From Dehalococcoidia bacterium (GTDB lineage Bacteria > Chloroflexota > Dehalococcoidia > UBA2979): a stretch of 53,410 nt of DNA. Shown in pieces: positions 36,043 to 47,281 of the stretch (within the stretch, counting starts at the first letter, position 1; each line of letters starts with the position of its first letter). The stretch spans positions 1-53,410 of the forward strand of contig JADLFF010000041.1 in NCBI GenBank assembly GCA_020845735.1, read 5' to 3'. The notes beneath the pieces are model-generated. The model worked only from the letters and a program-made list of their open reading frames with translations, was not told the origin of the DNA and ran no database searches. A program made the translations under genes and the position numbers.

Positions 36043-39000
36043 CTACTCGTAGCGCAGCGCCGCCGCCACCGGCACCCGCGAGGCCGCTCTCGCCGGCAGC
36101 AGCGTCATGAGGGCGCTCGCGCCGTAGGCGATGCCCGCGATCACGCCGAGGCGCATCCAGGGCACGCGGAAGACGATGTCCGTGCTCGCCGCGAACGCCG
36201 GGCCCGTGAGCAGGTTGTAGGACAGCGCCACCCCGAGCACGATCCCCATCGCGATCCCCGTCCCCGCGATGAACGACGACTCGAGGAAGAACGACAGCGC
36301 CACGAGGCGCCTCGAGTAGCCGATCGCCCGCAGCATCCCGATCTGCTGCCGACGCTCGACCACCGTGCGGAACGCGATCACCCCGAGCGCCGCGATCCCC
36401 ACGATCAGCCCGAGGCCCATGAACCCCTCGAACAGGAGCTGGAACGACAGCGCCTGCTCCGAGGCGCGCCGCACGGACTCGGGGATGGACTCCGCCTGGA
36501 TGCCGCGCTCGTAGAGCGCCGACTCCACGCGCCGCGCCACCTCGAGGGCGGCCGTGTCCCCGCCTCGCACGCCCAGGACGTGGGACGTCGCCCCTCGCCC
36601 CGAGATCAGATGGCGGGTCGTGCGGTCCGAGGTGACCAGCGCCGCCATCCCCTCCAGCACCGAGGCCTGCTGTGCGTCGAGGATGGCGATCACGCGCAGC
36701 GCGGACGTCGCGCCGGTCGCGGGGTCGCGCACCGTCACCGGGATCGGCTCCCACGGCTGCTCGATGTAGCGAGCAGCTTCACCGACAAGCCCGAAGCGAG
36801 CGGGCGCCCCCCCGCCACGGGGTGGCCCCATCGCACCCACGTACGAGGCGTGCACGATCGCCGTCGTCGGGTCGGTGCGCAGCGCCTCGAGGACCGCGGC
36901 GTCCGAGGCGTACCCGCGCGCGCGACCCAGCATCGTGAGGTTGGTCGCGCCGAGGAATCCGTCGTCGGCCCCCGTCAGCGCCAGCATCCCCGAGACGCCC
37001 GCGCTCGGGTCGACCGAGGCCTCCGCGCGCGCAGTCGAGATGCGCCCGATCGCCGTCACCTCTGCGAGGACGCCGGGGTCCGCTGCCTCGAGCTCCGCGC
37101 GCAGGTCGTCGAGGCGGTTCGCCTCGTTCGACTGGACGACCACATCGAAGCCCGCCCCCGCGTCGGCGCCGAGGAAGAGCTGCGTGAAGTTGTAGTTCAG
37201 CGAGGCCATCACCACGAGGCTGAACACCACCAGCCCGAACATCGCGAGGGTCATCCCCGTCCGGAACTTCGCCGCGAGGGGATACGCGATCGCCGTCCGC
37301 ACGGCCGGGGTGAGCCCGCTCGCCACCCGCCCGAGGAGCGCCACGACGCGCAGGAACCACGACGCGTTGAACACCACCACGAGGGTCGCTGCCGCGGTGA
37401 TGCAGATCCCCGAGACGAAGAACATCTCGATGCTGGCCGCGATCGGCAGTGGCATCGGCCCGCCCACCGCCTCGAGGGCGGCCCGCAGTGGGTCCGTCCA
37501 CCCCTCGGCATCCTCGAGGAACAGCGTGAAGGGCAGTGGCAGCAGCCAGTACCAGACGAGGGCAAGCCCGGCCACGGTGAACGCCGGACGCCCCGGCACC
37601 CCGAAGTACACGCCCAGCATCGCAACCGCGAGGACGACCAGCGTCACGCCCGACTGGTACGCGAACGCCTGCCCCCACACCCAGCCGCCGACGTACACCG
37701 CGCCCAGCCCTCCGAGGAGCAGCACCAGCGCCCAGCCTCCGCCGTTGCGATGTCGCGCCGCCCACGCGCGCGTGCGCACGAGGAACCACGTCGCCAGCGA
37801 CAGCGGGAAGAAGCCCACCCACCACACGAGGTACGCGCCGCGGCGCCAGCCTCGAGTCTGTGCGAAGCCCTGCTCGGCGGCGCGGATGCTGAGGACGAAC
37901 CAGGCCGCGAGCGGTAGCCCGAGCACCGCCCCGAGGCCGTAGAACCCCAGGCTCGCGATGAAGAGCGCGATCCCCGCGGCCACCCAGGTCGCGCCGAGGG
38001 CGAGCCACCCGAGGAGCAGCAGCGCACCGAGCGCCGCCTGCACCAGCCCGGGAAGACTCGCCCTCGAGGGCCGGAGCGGATTGGGCTCGGGCAGGTCGCG
38101 GATCGCGCGCACGATGTTGAGGCTGGACGCGCGCCACGAGGAGTACGCGACCGTCCCAAAGGTGAGCACCACGCCGAGGCCGTACGCGATCACTACGCCC
38201 GCCGGGTTCACGTTGAACGCGATCTGCAGGTTGACCTCGTCTGCCACGATCGAGCGCAGCGTGGCCACGAGGAGGTACGCGACGCCCACACCGAGCCCGG
38301 CGCCCAGCGCGGCCGCCCCGAGGTTGTACGTCATCCCCTCGGCGATGAACGCCTGCGTGACGTGCCCCCGCCGCATCCCCACCGCGCGCGCGATCCCCAT
38401 CTCCGTCCGCCGCTCGGCCGCCAGCATGACGAAGATGAGGAAGATCAGCAGGACGCCCGCGGCGATCGAGAAGAGCCCGAACAGCACGAAGAACGAGACG
38501 AACGCCGAGCCGACCAGGTTCGCGATGTTCACCAGCGCGCGCTTGGAGAGGTCGGCGCGGGCGGGGACGCCGCTGGACGCGAGGTAGGCCTCGACCTGCC
38601 GCTCGACCGCCTCGGAGCGTTCGGCCGTATCGCGCACGCCTCCGGTCACCGAGATCGCGATCGAGGAGAAGCCCGGGCGGCCGCTGATCTCCCGCACCGT
38701 CTCGAGGCGTGCCACGACCTTGCCGCCGCCGCCCCCTCCACCTCCGCTGGCGCGGCCCTGCGTGAAGTCGTTGAGCCCCACGTCCTCGATCACACGCGCG
38801 ACCACGAAGTCGTGCGCCGTGCCCTCGAGGAAGACCGTGACGGTGTCGCCCGCCCGCGCATCGAGGCTCCGCGCGAGCGTCCGCGTGACGAACGCCTCCC
38901 CCGCGCGCAGCCCGGAGACCGACAGCACCTCGCCGTCCGCGCGCAGCCAGCTGAACCCGGAGGCGGTCGCCGGGTCGATCCCCAGGAGGCGCGCCTGGGG

Positions 39001-39486
39001 CTCCGAGAGCCGGTGCGCCCGAAGCACTGCCGGCGCCGCCACCTCGAGCTGCCCCGAGATGCCATCGATGTCCGGGTTGGCGCCCAGGTCGCGCTGCAGC
39101 CGCTCGAGGTCGCTGTCGACCAGCAGCTGAGGGCCGTCCGGCTGCCCCGTCCCGGAGTCCTGGTCTCGCCCGGAGTCCTGCCCCCGCCCGGAGTCGTAGT
39201 GCAAGGTGATGTCGGTCTCGCGGAGGTTGTTGTAGATCTGGCCCGCGATCGAGTAGCCCACCGTGTCGCCCGTCGCGAACGCCGCGCTCATGATCAGCGT
39301 GGAGAGCATCAGCCCGAGGACGATCAGCGCCGTCTGCCCCGGCCGCCGTCCGATGTTGCGCAGCCCCATCCGCACGAGCACGGGCTGCCGCCAGGCGATG
39401 ACCGCGAGCGTGGCCAGGCACAGCCCGAGGAGCACGAGCACCCCGTACATCACCCGCTCGATCGGGACGCCGAACAGCTCGGTCAT
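36043..39486 (-). CDS. Large FtsX/MacB-type ABC transporter permease
   Basis: 1147 residues. An N-terminal membrane helix, a periplasmic MacB-like domain, an FtsX domain with three or four helices (near residues 310-450, including RRTEMGIARAVGMRRGHV), a central block of six to eight helices unusual for the family (about 490-720), a second MacB-like domain and a C-terminal FtsX domain (RRQQIGMLRAIGYSRRLV). It would work with the ATPase encoded 10 bases upstream in lipoprotein or envelope-stress export. Residues about 98-115 hold three DSGxxQ repeats. ATG at 39486 lies just after the ATPase stop. Confidence 0.88.
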   Translation of the reverse strand: MTELFGVPIERVMYGVLVLLGLCLATLAVIAWRQPVLVRMGLRNIGRRPGQTALIVLGLMLSTLIMSAAFATGDTVGYSIAGQIYNNLRETDITLHYDSGRGQDSGRDQDSGTGQPDGPQLLVDSDLERLQRDLGANPDIDGISGQLEVAAPAVLRAHRLSEPQARLLGIDPATASGFSWLRADGEVLSVSGLRAGEAFVTRTLARSLDARAGDTVTVFLEGTAHDFVVARVIEDVGLNDFTQGRASGGGGGGGGKVVARLETVREISGRPGFSSIAISVTGGVRDTAERSEAVERQVEAYLASSGVPARADLSKRALVNIANLVGSAFVSFFVLFGLFSIAAGVLLIFLIFVMLAAERRTEMGIARAVGMRRGHVTQAFIAEGMTYNLGAAALGAGLGVGVAYLLVATLRSIVADEVNLQIAFNVNPAGVVIAYGLGVVLTFGTVAYSSWRASSLNIVRAIRDLPEPNPLRPSRASLPGLVQAALGALLLLGWLALGATWVAAGIALFIASLGFYGLGAVLGLPLAAWFVLSIRAAEQGFAQTRGWRRGAYLVWWVGFFPLSLATWFLVRTRAWAARHRNGGGWALVLLLGGLGAVYVGGWVWGQAFAYQSGVTLVVLAVAMLGVYFGVPGRPAFTVAGLALVWYWLLPLPFTLFLEDAEGWTDPLRAALEAVGGPMPLPIAASIEMFFVSGICITAAATLVVVFNASWFLRVVALLGRVASGLTPAVRTAIAYPLAAKFRTGMTLAMFGLVVFSLVVMASLNYNFTQLFLGADAGAGFDVVVQSNEANRLDDLRAELEAADPGVLAEVTAIGRISTARAEASVDPSAGVSGMLALTGADDGFLGATNLTMLGRARGYASDAAVLEALRTDPTTAIVHASYVGAMGPPRGGGAPARFGLVGEAARYIEQPWEPIPVTVRDPATGATSALRVIAILDAQQASVLEGMAALVTSDRTTRHLISGRGATSHVLGVRGGDTAALEVARRVESALYERGIQAESIPESVRRASEQALSFQLLFEGFMGLGLIVGIAALGVIAFRTVVERRQQIGMLRAIGYSRRLVALSFFLESSFIAGTGIAMGIVLGVALSYNLLTGPAFAASTDIVFRVPWMRLGVIAGIAYGASALMTLLPARAASRVPVAAALRYE
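39142..39195 (-). repeat. 18-bp tandem repeat inside the permease gene
   Basis: Three units (39142-39159, 39160-39177, 39178-39195) encode DSGRGQ, DSGRDQ and DSGTGQ in the first periplasmic domain. The repeat is in frame and would add or remove six residues per unit. Confidence 0.9.
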
Positions 39487-39496
39487 CGGGGACCAG

Positions 39497-40216
39497 TCAT
39501 CGGAAGGCGGCCCGCGCGGGCTCCCCGAGGCGTTCCTCGCGCTCGATGCGCCCGTCGCGCATGTGCACCACGCGGTGACATCGCCCCGCGATCCCCGGAT
39601 CGTGCGTCACGATCACGAACGTCTGGCGCTGCTCACGGTTCAGCTCCTGCACCAGGCGCATCACGTCGTCCGCCGTCCCGGAATCGAGGTCGCCCGTGGG
39701 CTCGTCGGCCCACACGATGGCCGGACTGTTCACCAGCGCCCGCGCGATCGTCACGCGCTGGCGCTGACCTCCGGAGAGCTGTGCGGGCCGCCGCGACGCC
39801 CAGTCGCGCAGTCCCACCCGGTCGAGGGCGGCCATCGCCAGCTCGCGCGCCCGTTTCGAGGGCGTCCCCGAGACCAGCAGCGGCAGCTCCACGTTCTCGA
39901 TGGCGGTGAGCACCGGCAGCAGGTTGTAGAACTGGAAGACGAACCCCATCCGCCGCGCGCGATACGCCGTCCGCGTGTTGTCATCCATCGAGGCGAGGTC
40001 CACCCCCTCGATGCGCACGCCCCCCGAGGACGGGTCGTCGATGCCCGACAGGCAGTTGAGCAGCGTCGTCTTGCCGCAGCCCGACGGCCCCATGATCGCG
40101 ACCATCTCGCCGCGCTCCACCGTGAGCGAGACACCCCCGAGGGCGGGCACCGTGCTGCCGTCGTAGACCTTGGCCACGTCGCGGGCCTCGATGATCGGTG
40201 GCTCCGCTGACGTCAT
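39497..40216 (-). CDS. LolD/MacB-type ABC transporter ATP-binding protein
   Basis: 239 residues. Walker [11 protein letters not shown]-loop [22 protein letters not shown] (typical of the LolD/MacB/BceA group; shown only in outline), signature LSGGQRQR, Walker [14 protein letters not shown] and H-loop VTHDP. Partner of the permease 10 bases downstream. ATG at 40216 is favoured over GTG at 40222 because AAGGG lies 5 bases before it. Confidence 0.93.
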   Translation of the reverse strand: MTSAEPPIIEARDVAKVYDGSTVPALGGVSLTVERGEMVAIMGPSGCGKTTLLNCLSGIDDPSSGGVRIEGVDLASMDDNTRTAYRARRMGFVFQFYNLLPVLTAIENVELPLLVSGTPSKRARELAMAALDRVGLRDWASRRPAQLSGGQRQRVTIARALVNSPAIVWADEPTGDLDSGTADDVMRLVQELNREQRQTFVIVTHDPGIAGRCHRVVHMRDGRIEREERLGEPARAAFR

Positions 40217-40322
40217 GCGCACCCTTTCGAGGCCGTTGCCGCCTCGATCGAGGCGTCATTCCATGGTCAGCCTCGGGCTGACGCTTGGCAACTCGCAACC
40301 ACGTGACGCCGTGACCAGACGG

Positions 40323-40328
40323 TAAGAT
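40323..40328 (+). promoter_or_regulatory. -10 element for the LiaI-like gene
   Basis: TAAGAT in the 130-base gap between the divergent ABC and LiaI/F-like units, 18 bases before the ATG, with GCAGGGAGAG as ribosome binding site in between. Confidence 0.45.
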
Positions 40329-40346
40329 GGGCAGGGAGAGTGCGCG

Positions 40347-40508
40347 ATGGCAGTCGGGCTGGTGCTCATCATCATCGGTGGGATATTCTTGCTCGAATCG
40401 CTCGGCATCACCACGCTCGGGTTCCGCGAGTTGTGGCCGCTGATCCTGATCGCCCTCGGACTGCTGATCATCTACCAGCGCGCGCGCCACTGGCGCCGCA
40501 CGCGCTGA
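40347..40508 (+). CDS. LiaI/LiaF-type transmembrane-region protein, 53 residues
   Basis: Two membrane helices joined by a short turn: AVGLVLIIIGGIFLLES, then the conserved FRELWPLILIALGLLIIYQ, ending in a basic tail RARHWRRTR. The LWPLILIALGLLII pattern is that of the DUF5668/LiaF transmembrane region. Good ribosome binding site. The stop TGA is in the same frame as the next gene, 15 codons upstream of its ATG. Such proteins usually accompany LiaF in cell-envelope stress sensing. Confidence 0.75.
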   Translation: MAVGLVLIIIGGIFLLESLGITTLGFRELWPLILIALGLLIIYQRARHWRRTR

Positions 40509-40553
40509 CGCCGTGTCCCCAATCGTCCAGCCCCCGAGGGCAGCGCGCCCTCG

Positions 40554-41132
40554 ATGACCTCCCGCCTGGTCGATGTGCTTCCGATCACGCTGGGGTCCTA
40601 CCTCGCGCTCCTCGGCGCCGTGTTCCTGCTCGACAGCACAGGCGTGGTGGGTCTGAGCGCGTGGGGTCGAGTGGGAGTCGCGTTCGGCCTCGCGCTCATC
40701 GTCCTCGGCGTCCTTGCCGTCCTTGCCGCCTGGCGCGTGCGCCGCTTCTCGAGGCGGCTGCGACGCCTCGTCGGGCACGTGCAGGCGGGCAGCGGGATGC
40801 GCGTGCAGGACGGCGTCATCGCCACCGCCTTCGGCGACATCACCCTCGACCTCGATAGCGCCGGACTGCCCGAGGGCGAGACGGAGCTCCAGCTCCTCTG
40901 CTGGCTCGGCACCATCGTCGTGCGCGTCCCCGCCGACGCGGGCCTCGACGTCACCGCGCAGTCGCTCCTCGGCGCCGTCCGCCTCCTCGACGAGCGCGAG
41001 GAGGGCCTCGTGAACGACCTCCACTACGTGAGCTGGGACTACCCCGCGCGTCCGAGGCGGCTCAAGATGCGCGTCTCGTCCCTCGTCGGCGAGGTCGCCG
41101 TCATCGCCGCCCCACCCCGCCCCTCGACGTAG
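40554..41132 (+). CDS. LiaF-like membrane protein (cell-wall-active antibiotics response domain)
   Basis: 192 residues. Two membrane helices (residues about 8-30 and 38-60), then a beta-rich C-terminal domain of the LiaF type: FGDITLDLDSAGLPEGETELQ in outline, and WLGTIVVRVPADAGLDV, with the repeating GDI.LDL / GTI.VRVP pattern of the family. In Firmicutes LiaF restrains the LiaRS two-component system; no kinase is in the window. It probably forms one transcript with the 53-residue protein upstream and is divergent from the ABC exporter. Confidence 0.75.
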   Translation: MTSRLVDVLPITLGSYLALLGAVFLLDSTGVVGLSAWGRVGVAFGLALIVLGVLAVLAAWRVRRFSRRLRRLVGHVQAGSGMRVQDGVIATAFGDITLDLDSAGLPEGETELQLLCWLGTIVVRVPADAGLDVTAQSLLGAVRLLDEREEGLVNDLHYVSWDYPARPRRLKMRVSSLVGEVAVIAAPPRPST

Positions 41133-41453
41133 CTCTTCCGATTCCGTTCGCCCTGAGCCTGTCGAAGGGCCGCCGACCGCCGTTCGCCCCGATCCTCTCC
41201 AACCCCGTTCGCCCTGAGCCTGTCGAAGGGCCCGCCGGCCTCCTCCCGCCCTCCGAGGCCCCGCCTTCATCCGTTCGTGGTGAGCCTGGCGAACCACACC
41301 CGCCCGCCCCCGCACCCGCGAATCGAGGACCCCCGAGCCCCCTCCTACCCCGTTCGCCCTGAGCCCGTCGAAGGGCCAGCCCTCACCCCAACCATTGCCC
41401 GACGACCTCCGAGGAACCCCCGGCCCGCCGAGGAGCCGCGCAGCGGCAAGGCG
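41133..41453. repeat. Repeat cluster between the LiaF-like and monooxygenase genes
   Basis: GCCCT type at 41144-41170, 41204-41230 and 41350-41376 (the last with loop GAGCCCGTCGA), an abortive copy near 41180, GTGGT type at 41271-41297 and a CGAATCGAG box near 41319. 321 bases between convergent genes, no gene and no composite element. Confidence 0.88.
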
Positions 41454-43290
<1,837 letters not shown>

Positions 43291-43347
43291 CAGCCCACCG
43301 CACGCGCCCCTCCTCCGAGGTGACAGCGCACCCTTGAGACCCCCAGC

Positions 43348-43417
43348 GGGAGCGCGAGGGGCGCAGCCCCTCGCTTGAAAAGGGCGGGAGGGCGGGACAG
43401 CCGCGCGCAGCGCGTCC
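43348..43417 (+). repeat. Composite hairpin/G-quadruplex element, copy 4
   Basis: Hairpin GCGAGGGGC GCA GCCCCTCGC (43354-43374), linker TTGAAAA, G4 motif GGGCGGGAGGGCGGG (43382-43396), spacer ACAGC, second hairpin CGCGC GCA GCGCG (43402-43414). Both the G4 loops and the second stem differ from other copies while the structure is kept. It ends 37 bases before the maf stop (reverse strand). Confidence 0.9.
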
Positions 43418-43454
43418 ACCTCCGAGGGCCCCCGCCGACTCGAGCCTCCGCGCG

Positions 43455-44189
43455 TCAGCCCGAGGTGCGCCCCGCCTCGGGGCACCCCGCACACCGAGGC
43501 AGGGAAGGGGCCCCGGCCTCGACGCCCACCTCACCGAGGAGCCGCCGCACCGTCCAGAGCGGCAGCCCCACGACCGAGCACACACAGCCCGTCGTCGCCT
43601 CGACCGGCGCGAACACCGCGTCCTGGATCGCGTACGCGCCCGCCTTGTCGAGCGGCCCGTCCGCGTCCCAACCCCTCGAGACGTAAGCGCCGACCTCGGC
43701 CTCGGAATATGTGCGCATCCGCACTTCGGTCGTCACCGACGTAACGAGCGGCGCGCGATCAGCAGACAGAACCGCGAGGCCCGTCGTCACCTCGTGGGTG
43801 CGCCCCCGCAGTGCTGCGAGCATCGCGCGCGCGTCCTCAGCGTCGGTTGGCTTCCCGAGGATCCGCCCCTCGAGGACGACCACCGTGTCGGACCCAAGCA
43901 CCACATCGGAGGGGTGGAGCGCCTGCACCGCGCGCGCCTTCTCGAGGGCAAGCAACTCCACGAGGGCGCTCGGCGACGGGGCGTCGCGCGCCTCGTCGAT
44001 GTCCGCGGGCACCACCTCGAACGGCACGCCGAGGAGCGCCAGCAGCTCGCGCCGCCGCGGCGACGCCGAGGCCAGCACGAGGCGTGGAGGTGGGGCGGAC
44101 GGCAGGTCCGTGTCGCCCTCGACAGAACCGGCGGGGTTCACAGGCTGAGCGCGGTCAGGCTTGCGAGATGGCGCATTCGCACCACTCAC
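43455..44189 (-). CDS. maf: Maf-family nucleoside triphosphate pyrophosphatase
   Basis: 244 residues. LVLASASPRRRELLALLG at the N-terminus of the domain, VVLGSDTVVVLEGRILGKP with the metal-binding Asp, GRTHEVTTGLAV, and the C-terminal AYAIQDAVFAPVEATTGCVCSVVGLPL in outline. Hydrolyses non-canonical or modified dTTP/UTP. About 40 extra residues precede the domain and about 22 Cys/Pro/Gly-rich residues follow it. Start: GTG at 44189, with AAGGAG 12 bases upstream; a GTG nearer the domain is possible. Confidence 0.9.
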   Translation of the reverse strand: MSGANAPSRKPDRAQPVNPAGSVEGDTDLPSAPPPRLVLASASPRRRELLALLGVPFEVVPADIDEARDAPSPSALVELLALEKARAVQALHPSDVVLGSDTVVVLEGRILGKPTDAEDARAMLAALRGRTHEVTTGLAVLSADRAPLVTSVTTEVRMRTYSEAEVGAYVSRGWDADGPLDKAGAYAIQDAVFAPVEATTGCVCSVVGLPLWTVRRLLGEVGVEAGAPSLPRCAGCPEAGRTSG

Positions 44190-44289
44190 CAGCGGCCGTG
44201 ACTCCTTCGGCGAGCGAAGGCAGGAGGAGCATCGCCGCGACGCTCGACCGCATCCTCTCGCCCACCCCCGCAGGATGCGGCCCACGGCC

Positions 44290-44362
44290 GGGGAGCGCGA
44301 GGGGCGGAGCCCCTCGCTGAGAAAGGGTGGGTGGGCGGGTCTGCCGCGCCGGAGGCGCGTCC
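44290..44362 (+). repeat. Composite hairpin/G-quadruplex element, copy 5
   Basis: Hairpin GCGAGGGGC GGA GCCCCTCGC (44297-44317), linker TGAGAAA, G4 motif GGGTGGGTGGGCGGG (44325-44339), spacer TCTGC, second hairpin CGCGCC GGA GGCGCG (44345-44359). It lies between maf (upstream side) and the end of the methyltransferase gene at 44421, both reverse strand. Confidence 0.9.
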
Positions 44363-44420
44363 TGAGCCGGGCGAAAGGGCGCGTCCGCGGGCGGCCCGAG
44401 GCGGGAAGCGACCGCGGAGG

Positions 44421-45776
44421 TCATCCCCGGCCGTAGATGCGCGGGTCCGGCCGGTCGAGGACGGCGACGCACTCGATGTGCTGCGTCTGCGGGAACATGT
44501 CCACCGGCTGCACCTCGAGGAGCGCGAACCCCGCGTCAACGAGGATGCGCAGGTCCCGGGCCAGCGTCGCCGGCTCGCACGAGACGTACACCACGCGCCG
44601 CGTCGTCGACTCGATGATCGCGTGGAGGACGGCGCGCTCCACCCCCGCTCGAGGCGGGTCGATCACGAGCGCGTCCGGCGACGGGTCCATCCCCGGCAGC
44701 ACCCGCGCCACATCGCCGACCGTGCGCGTCACGTTGCGCAGCTGCCCGAGGTTCACCTCGGCGTCATCGCCTGCGGCCGTCTGCGCCTCGATCGTGATCA
44801 CGCGGTCCACGTGCGGCGCGACCAGCGCCGCGAACGTCCCCACCCCCGAGTACGCATCGACGACCACGTTCGGCTGGCGCTCGAGCAGCCGGTCGAGGGC
44901 GTACGCGACCAGCACCTCGGCCTGCCGCGTGTTCACCTGGAAGAAGGCCGATGCCGAGACGCGGTACCGCTGCCCGAGGAGCTCCTCGCGGAGGAACGGC
45001 TGCCCGCTGCGCACCCGGCGAGTGCGCCCCGGCCGCCACTGCAGCGTCGGCTGGATCAGCTCGTCCTCGGTGTGCTCGCCCACCCGGACGGACAGCTGCC
45101 GAGTGCCGAACGTCCGTCCCTGCACCCCGGCCAGCGCGCGGTTCACCTGCGGGAGGGCGATCGGGCACAGCTCGATCTTCAGGAAGCGGTGCGTGCCGCG
45201 TTGCATGAACCCCACGTCGCCGTCGCGGCGCACCGTGAAGCGCATGTGGTTGCGGTACTCCCACGGCCGCTCCTGCCCGAGCATCGGCAGGACCGGCGCG
45301 TCCTCGAACTTGCCGATGCGGCGCAGCTGGTCGCGCACCACCTCGGTCTTCAGGCGCACCTGTTCGCCGTACTCGATGTGTTGGAGCTGGCAGCCGCCGC
45401 ACTGCTGGCCGTAGCCCGGCCCGAAGTACTGGCAGCGCGCGGTGACTCGATGCGGCGACGCCTCGAGGACCTGCACCACGGTCGCCTCGATGTACGAGGG
45501 CGCCTCGGCCGTGATCTCCGCGACCACGCGCTCGCCGGGCACCCCGTACGAGGCGAACACGATCCGCCCGTCCGGCGCACGCCCGAGGGCGTACCCCCCG
45601 TGGGCGAACCCCGTCAGCTCGAGCGTGATCGGCACCCGCGGCTGGTCGACGAGCCGTCGCTTCCGACGCCCGCGGCCCGCGCGGTCACGCCTCGCGGGCC
45701 CCGCGACCGCATCATCCGAGGCGTCGGGCGCCCCCGGATCGAACGCCGCCGGCTCATCGACAAGTGAAGTGGTCAT
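44421..45776 (-). CDS. TrmA/RlmD-family uracil-5 RNA methyltransferase
   Basis: 451 residues. A basic N-terminus (RRKRR), TRAM domain (about residues 48-105), a 4Fe-4S type cysteine cluster (ARCQYFGPGYGQQCGGCQLQH), SAM-binding VVVDAYSGVGTFAAL, the catalytic cysteine in VVYVSCEPATLARDL, and the base Glu in MFPQTQHIECVAVL. Methylates U in 23S rRNA (RlmC/RlmD-like) or tRNA; the sequence does not say which. The ATG stands exactly 6 bases after TAGGAT, so the mRNA is probably leaderless. Confidence 0.92.
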   Translation of the reverse strand: MTTSLVDEPAAFDPGAPDASDDAVAGPARRDRAGRGRRKRRLVDQPRVPITLELTGFAHGGYALGRAPDGRIVFASYGVPGERVVAEITAEAPSYIEATVVQVLEASPHRVTARCQYFGPGYGQQCGGCQLQHIEYGEQVRLKTEVVRDQLRRIGKFEDAPVLPMLGQERPWEYRNHMRFTVRRDGDVGFMQRGTHRFLKIELCPIALPQVNRALAGVQGRTFGTRQLSVRVGEHTEDELIQPTLQWRPGRTRRVRSGQPFLREELLGQRYRVSASAFFQVNTRQAEVLVAYALDRLLERQPNVVVDAYSGVGTFAALVAPHVDRVITIEAQTAAGDDAEVNLGQLRNVTRTVGDVARVLPGMDPSPDALVIDPPRAGVERAVLHAIIESTTRRVVYVSCEPATLARDLRILVDAGFALLEVQPVDMFPQTQHIECVAVLDRPDPRIYGRG

Positions 45777-45782
45777 CCACCC

Positions 45783-45788
45783 ATCCTA
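45783..45788 (-). promoter_or_regulatory. Leaderless -10 element for the methyltransferase gene
   Basis: TAGGAT on the reverse strand, then GGGTGG, then the ATG at 45776. No ribosome binding site. Confidence 0.55.
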
Positions 45789-46102
45789 CCGCCCCCCGCC
45801 CCCTCCGAGGCCTCACCGGCCGCCGTCACCCATTCGTGGCCCCGCGAGCCGTTATCCGTTCGTGGTCCTCGAAGCCCGCGCCGTGATCCGTTCGTGGTGA
45901 GCCTGTCGAACCACACCGCCGTCCTCGGACGCCCCGAATCGAGCACCTTCCGAGGCCCCCCGCCCGCCTCCATCCGTTCGTGCCCTCGAGGTCCGCGCGC
46001 CTTCATCCGTTCGTGGTGAGCCTGTCGAACCACACCGCCGTCCTCAGCAAGCCCGAATCGAGCACCCTCCGAGGCCGGCTCGCGAGCGCCCGAGGCGCCC
46101 CG
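45789..46102. repeat. Repeat cluster between divergent methyltransferase and M42 genes
   Basis: GTGGT type at 45888-45914 and 46007-46033, half copies near 45856 and 45974, CGAATCGAG boxes near 45928 and 46048. The two full copies with their flanks (CACACCGCCGTCCTC, then CGAATCGAGCACC) are a duplicated unit about 119 bases apart. Confidence 0.88.
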
Positions 46103-46108
46103 TACGAT
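46103..46108 (+). promoter_or_regulatory. Probable -10 element for the M42 peptidase gene
   Basis: TACGAT 33 bases before the ATG, with CCGAGGAG as ribosome binding site. Confidence 0.4.
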
Positions 46109-46141
46109 CCCCCCACCCCAGCCCCTTCCGAGGAGCCCACG

Positions 46142-47281
46142 ATGCCCCGCGCCACCCCAACCCCTTCCCCCACCGACCTCGCCACGATCGCCCGAGACCT
46201 CCTCTCGAGGCCCACCACCTCCTACCTCGAGCAGCACGTGCGCGACTACATCCGCGAGTTCGCCGACGCTCGAGGCCTGGAGTACGCCGAGGACCGCTAC
46301 GGCAACGCCTACGTCGCCTATCGCCGGGCGGCAGGCCGAGGCGCGCCGCGCCGACCCCTCGTCCTCGGCGCGCACATGGATCACCCCGGCTTCGTCATCG
46401 ACGGCGTGCGCGGTAAGCGCCTCGACCTCACCTTCCGCGGCGGCGTCTCCTCCGAGTACGGCACGGGCGAAGTCCTGAGGCTCTACGCCGCAGCGAGCGG
46501 CGCCACCACCGGCCGCGCCGTCATCGAGGCGATCACCGCCGCGAACGGCCGCATTGCCGGTGCCCGCGCCCGCCTCGAGGAGGGCGTCGCCGCGGCCGGC
46601 GACATGGCGCTCTGGGACGTGCCCGCCTTCTCCCGCCGCGGCGACATCATCCACGCGAGGCAGTGCGACGACCTCGGCGGGTGCATTGCCGTGCTCGCGA
46701 CCCTCGACCGGCTCGCCGCTTCGAGGACGGCCGCGCATGTCATCGGCCTGTTCACCCGCGCCGAGGAGGACGGCCTCCGCGGCGCCGCCGTCGTCGGCCG
46801 CGAGCGCCTGCTCCCCGAGGACTCCATCGTCCTCGCGATCGAGACCTCCTCGATGGCCGGGGGCCGCGCCGTGCAGGGCGGCGGCCCGGTCGTCCGAGTC
46901 GGCGACGCCATCCACGTCTTCTCGCCGCGCGTCACCCAGTGGATGACCGCTCTCGCCCAGGAGCTCCGCGCCGAGGACCCCACGTTCGCCTACCAGCGCA
47001 AGCTCATGGACGGCGGCGTCACCGAGGCCACTGCGTACGACCTCTACGGCTACGAGACCGGCGCCGCCTGCGTCGCCCTCGGCAACTACCACAACGCCGG
47101 CCCTCGAGGGCGTATCGCCGCCGAGACCATCCACCTCGGCGACGTCGAGGGGTTGGCGCGCCTCTGCGTGCGCATGGCCGAGACCACCCCGCGCTTTGAG
47201 TCGTACCTGCCCGGCCTCCGCAAGCGCTTCGACCGCCTCGGCCGCGAGGCCGCCACCATCCTCCGGGCCAGCGCCCGCTGA
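46142..47281 (+). CDS. M42-family aminopeptidase (FrvX/glutamyl aminopeptidase type)
   Basis: 379 residues. Di-zinc ligands visible in VLGAHMDHPGFV (His), CDDLGGC (bridging Asp), TRAEEDGLRGA (catalytic Glu and ligand Glu) and LAIETSS (a family ETS/EDV-type position); a late His in LGNYHNAGPRG. M42 enzymes form tetrahedral dodecamers that trim short peptides in the cytoplasm. The ATG at 46142 has CCGAGGAG upstream; the open frame before it is repeat sequence. Confidence 0.9.
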   Translation: MPRATPTPSPTDLATIARDLLSRPTTSYLEQHVRDYIREFADARGLEYAEDRYGNAYVAYRRAAGRGAPRRPLVLGAHMDHPGFVIDGVRGKRLDLTFRGGVSSEYGTGEVLRLYAAASGATTGRAVIEAITAANGRIAGARARLEEGVAAAGDMALWDVPAFSRRGDIIHARQCDDLGGCIAVLATLDRLAASRTAAHVIGLFTRAEEDGLRGAAVVGRERLLPEDSIVLAIETSSMAGGRAVQGGGPVVRVGDAIHVFSPRVTQWMTALAQELRAEDPTFAYQRKLMDGGVTEATAYDLYGYETGAACVALGNYHNAGPRGRIAAETIHLGDVEGLARLCVRMAETTPRFESYLPGLRKRFDRLGREAATILRASAR

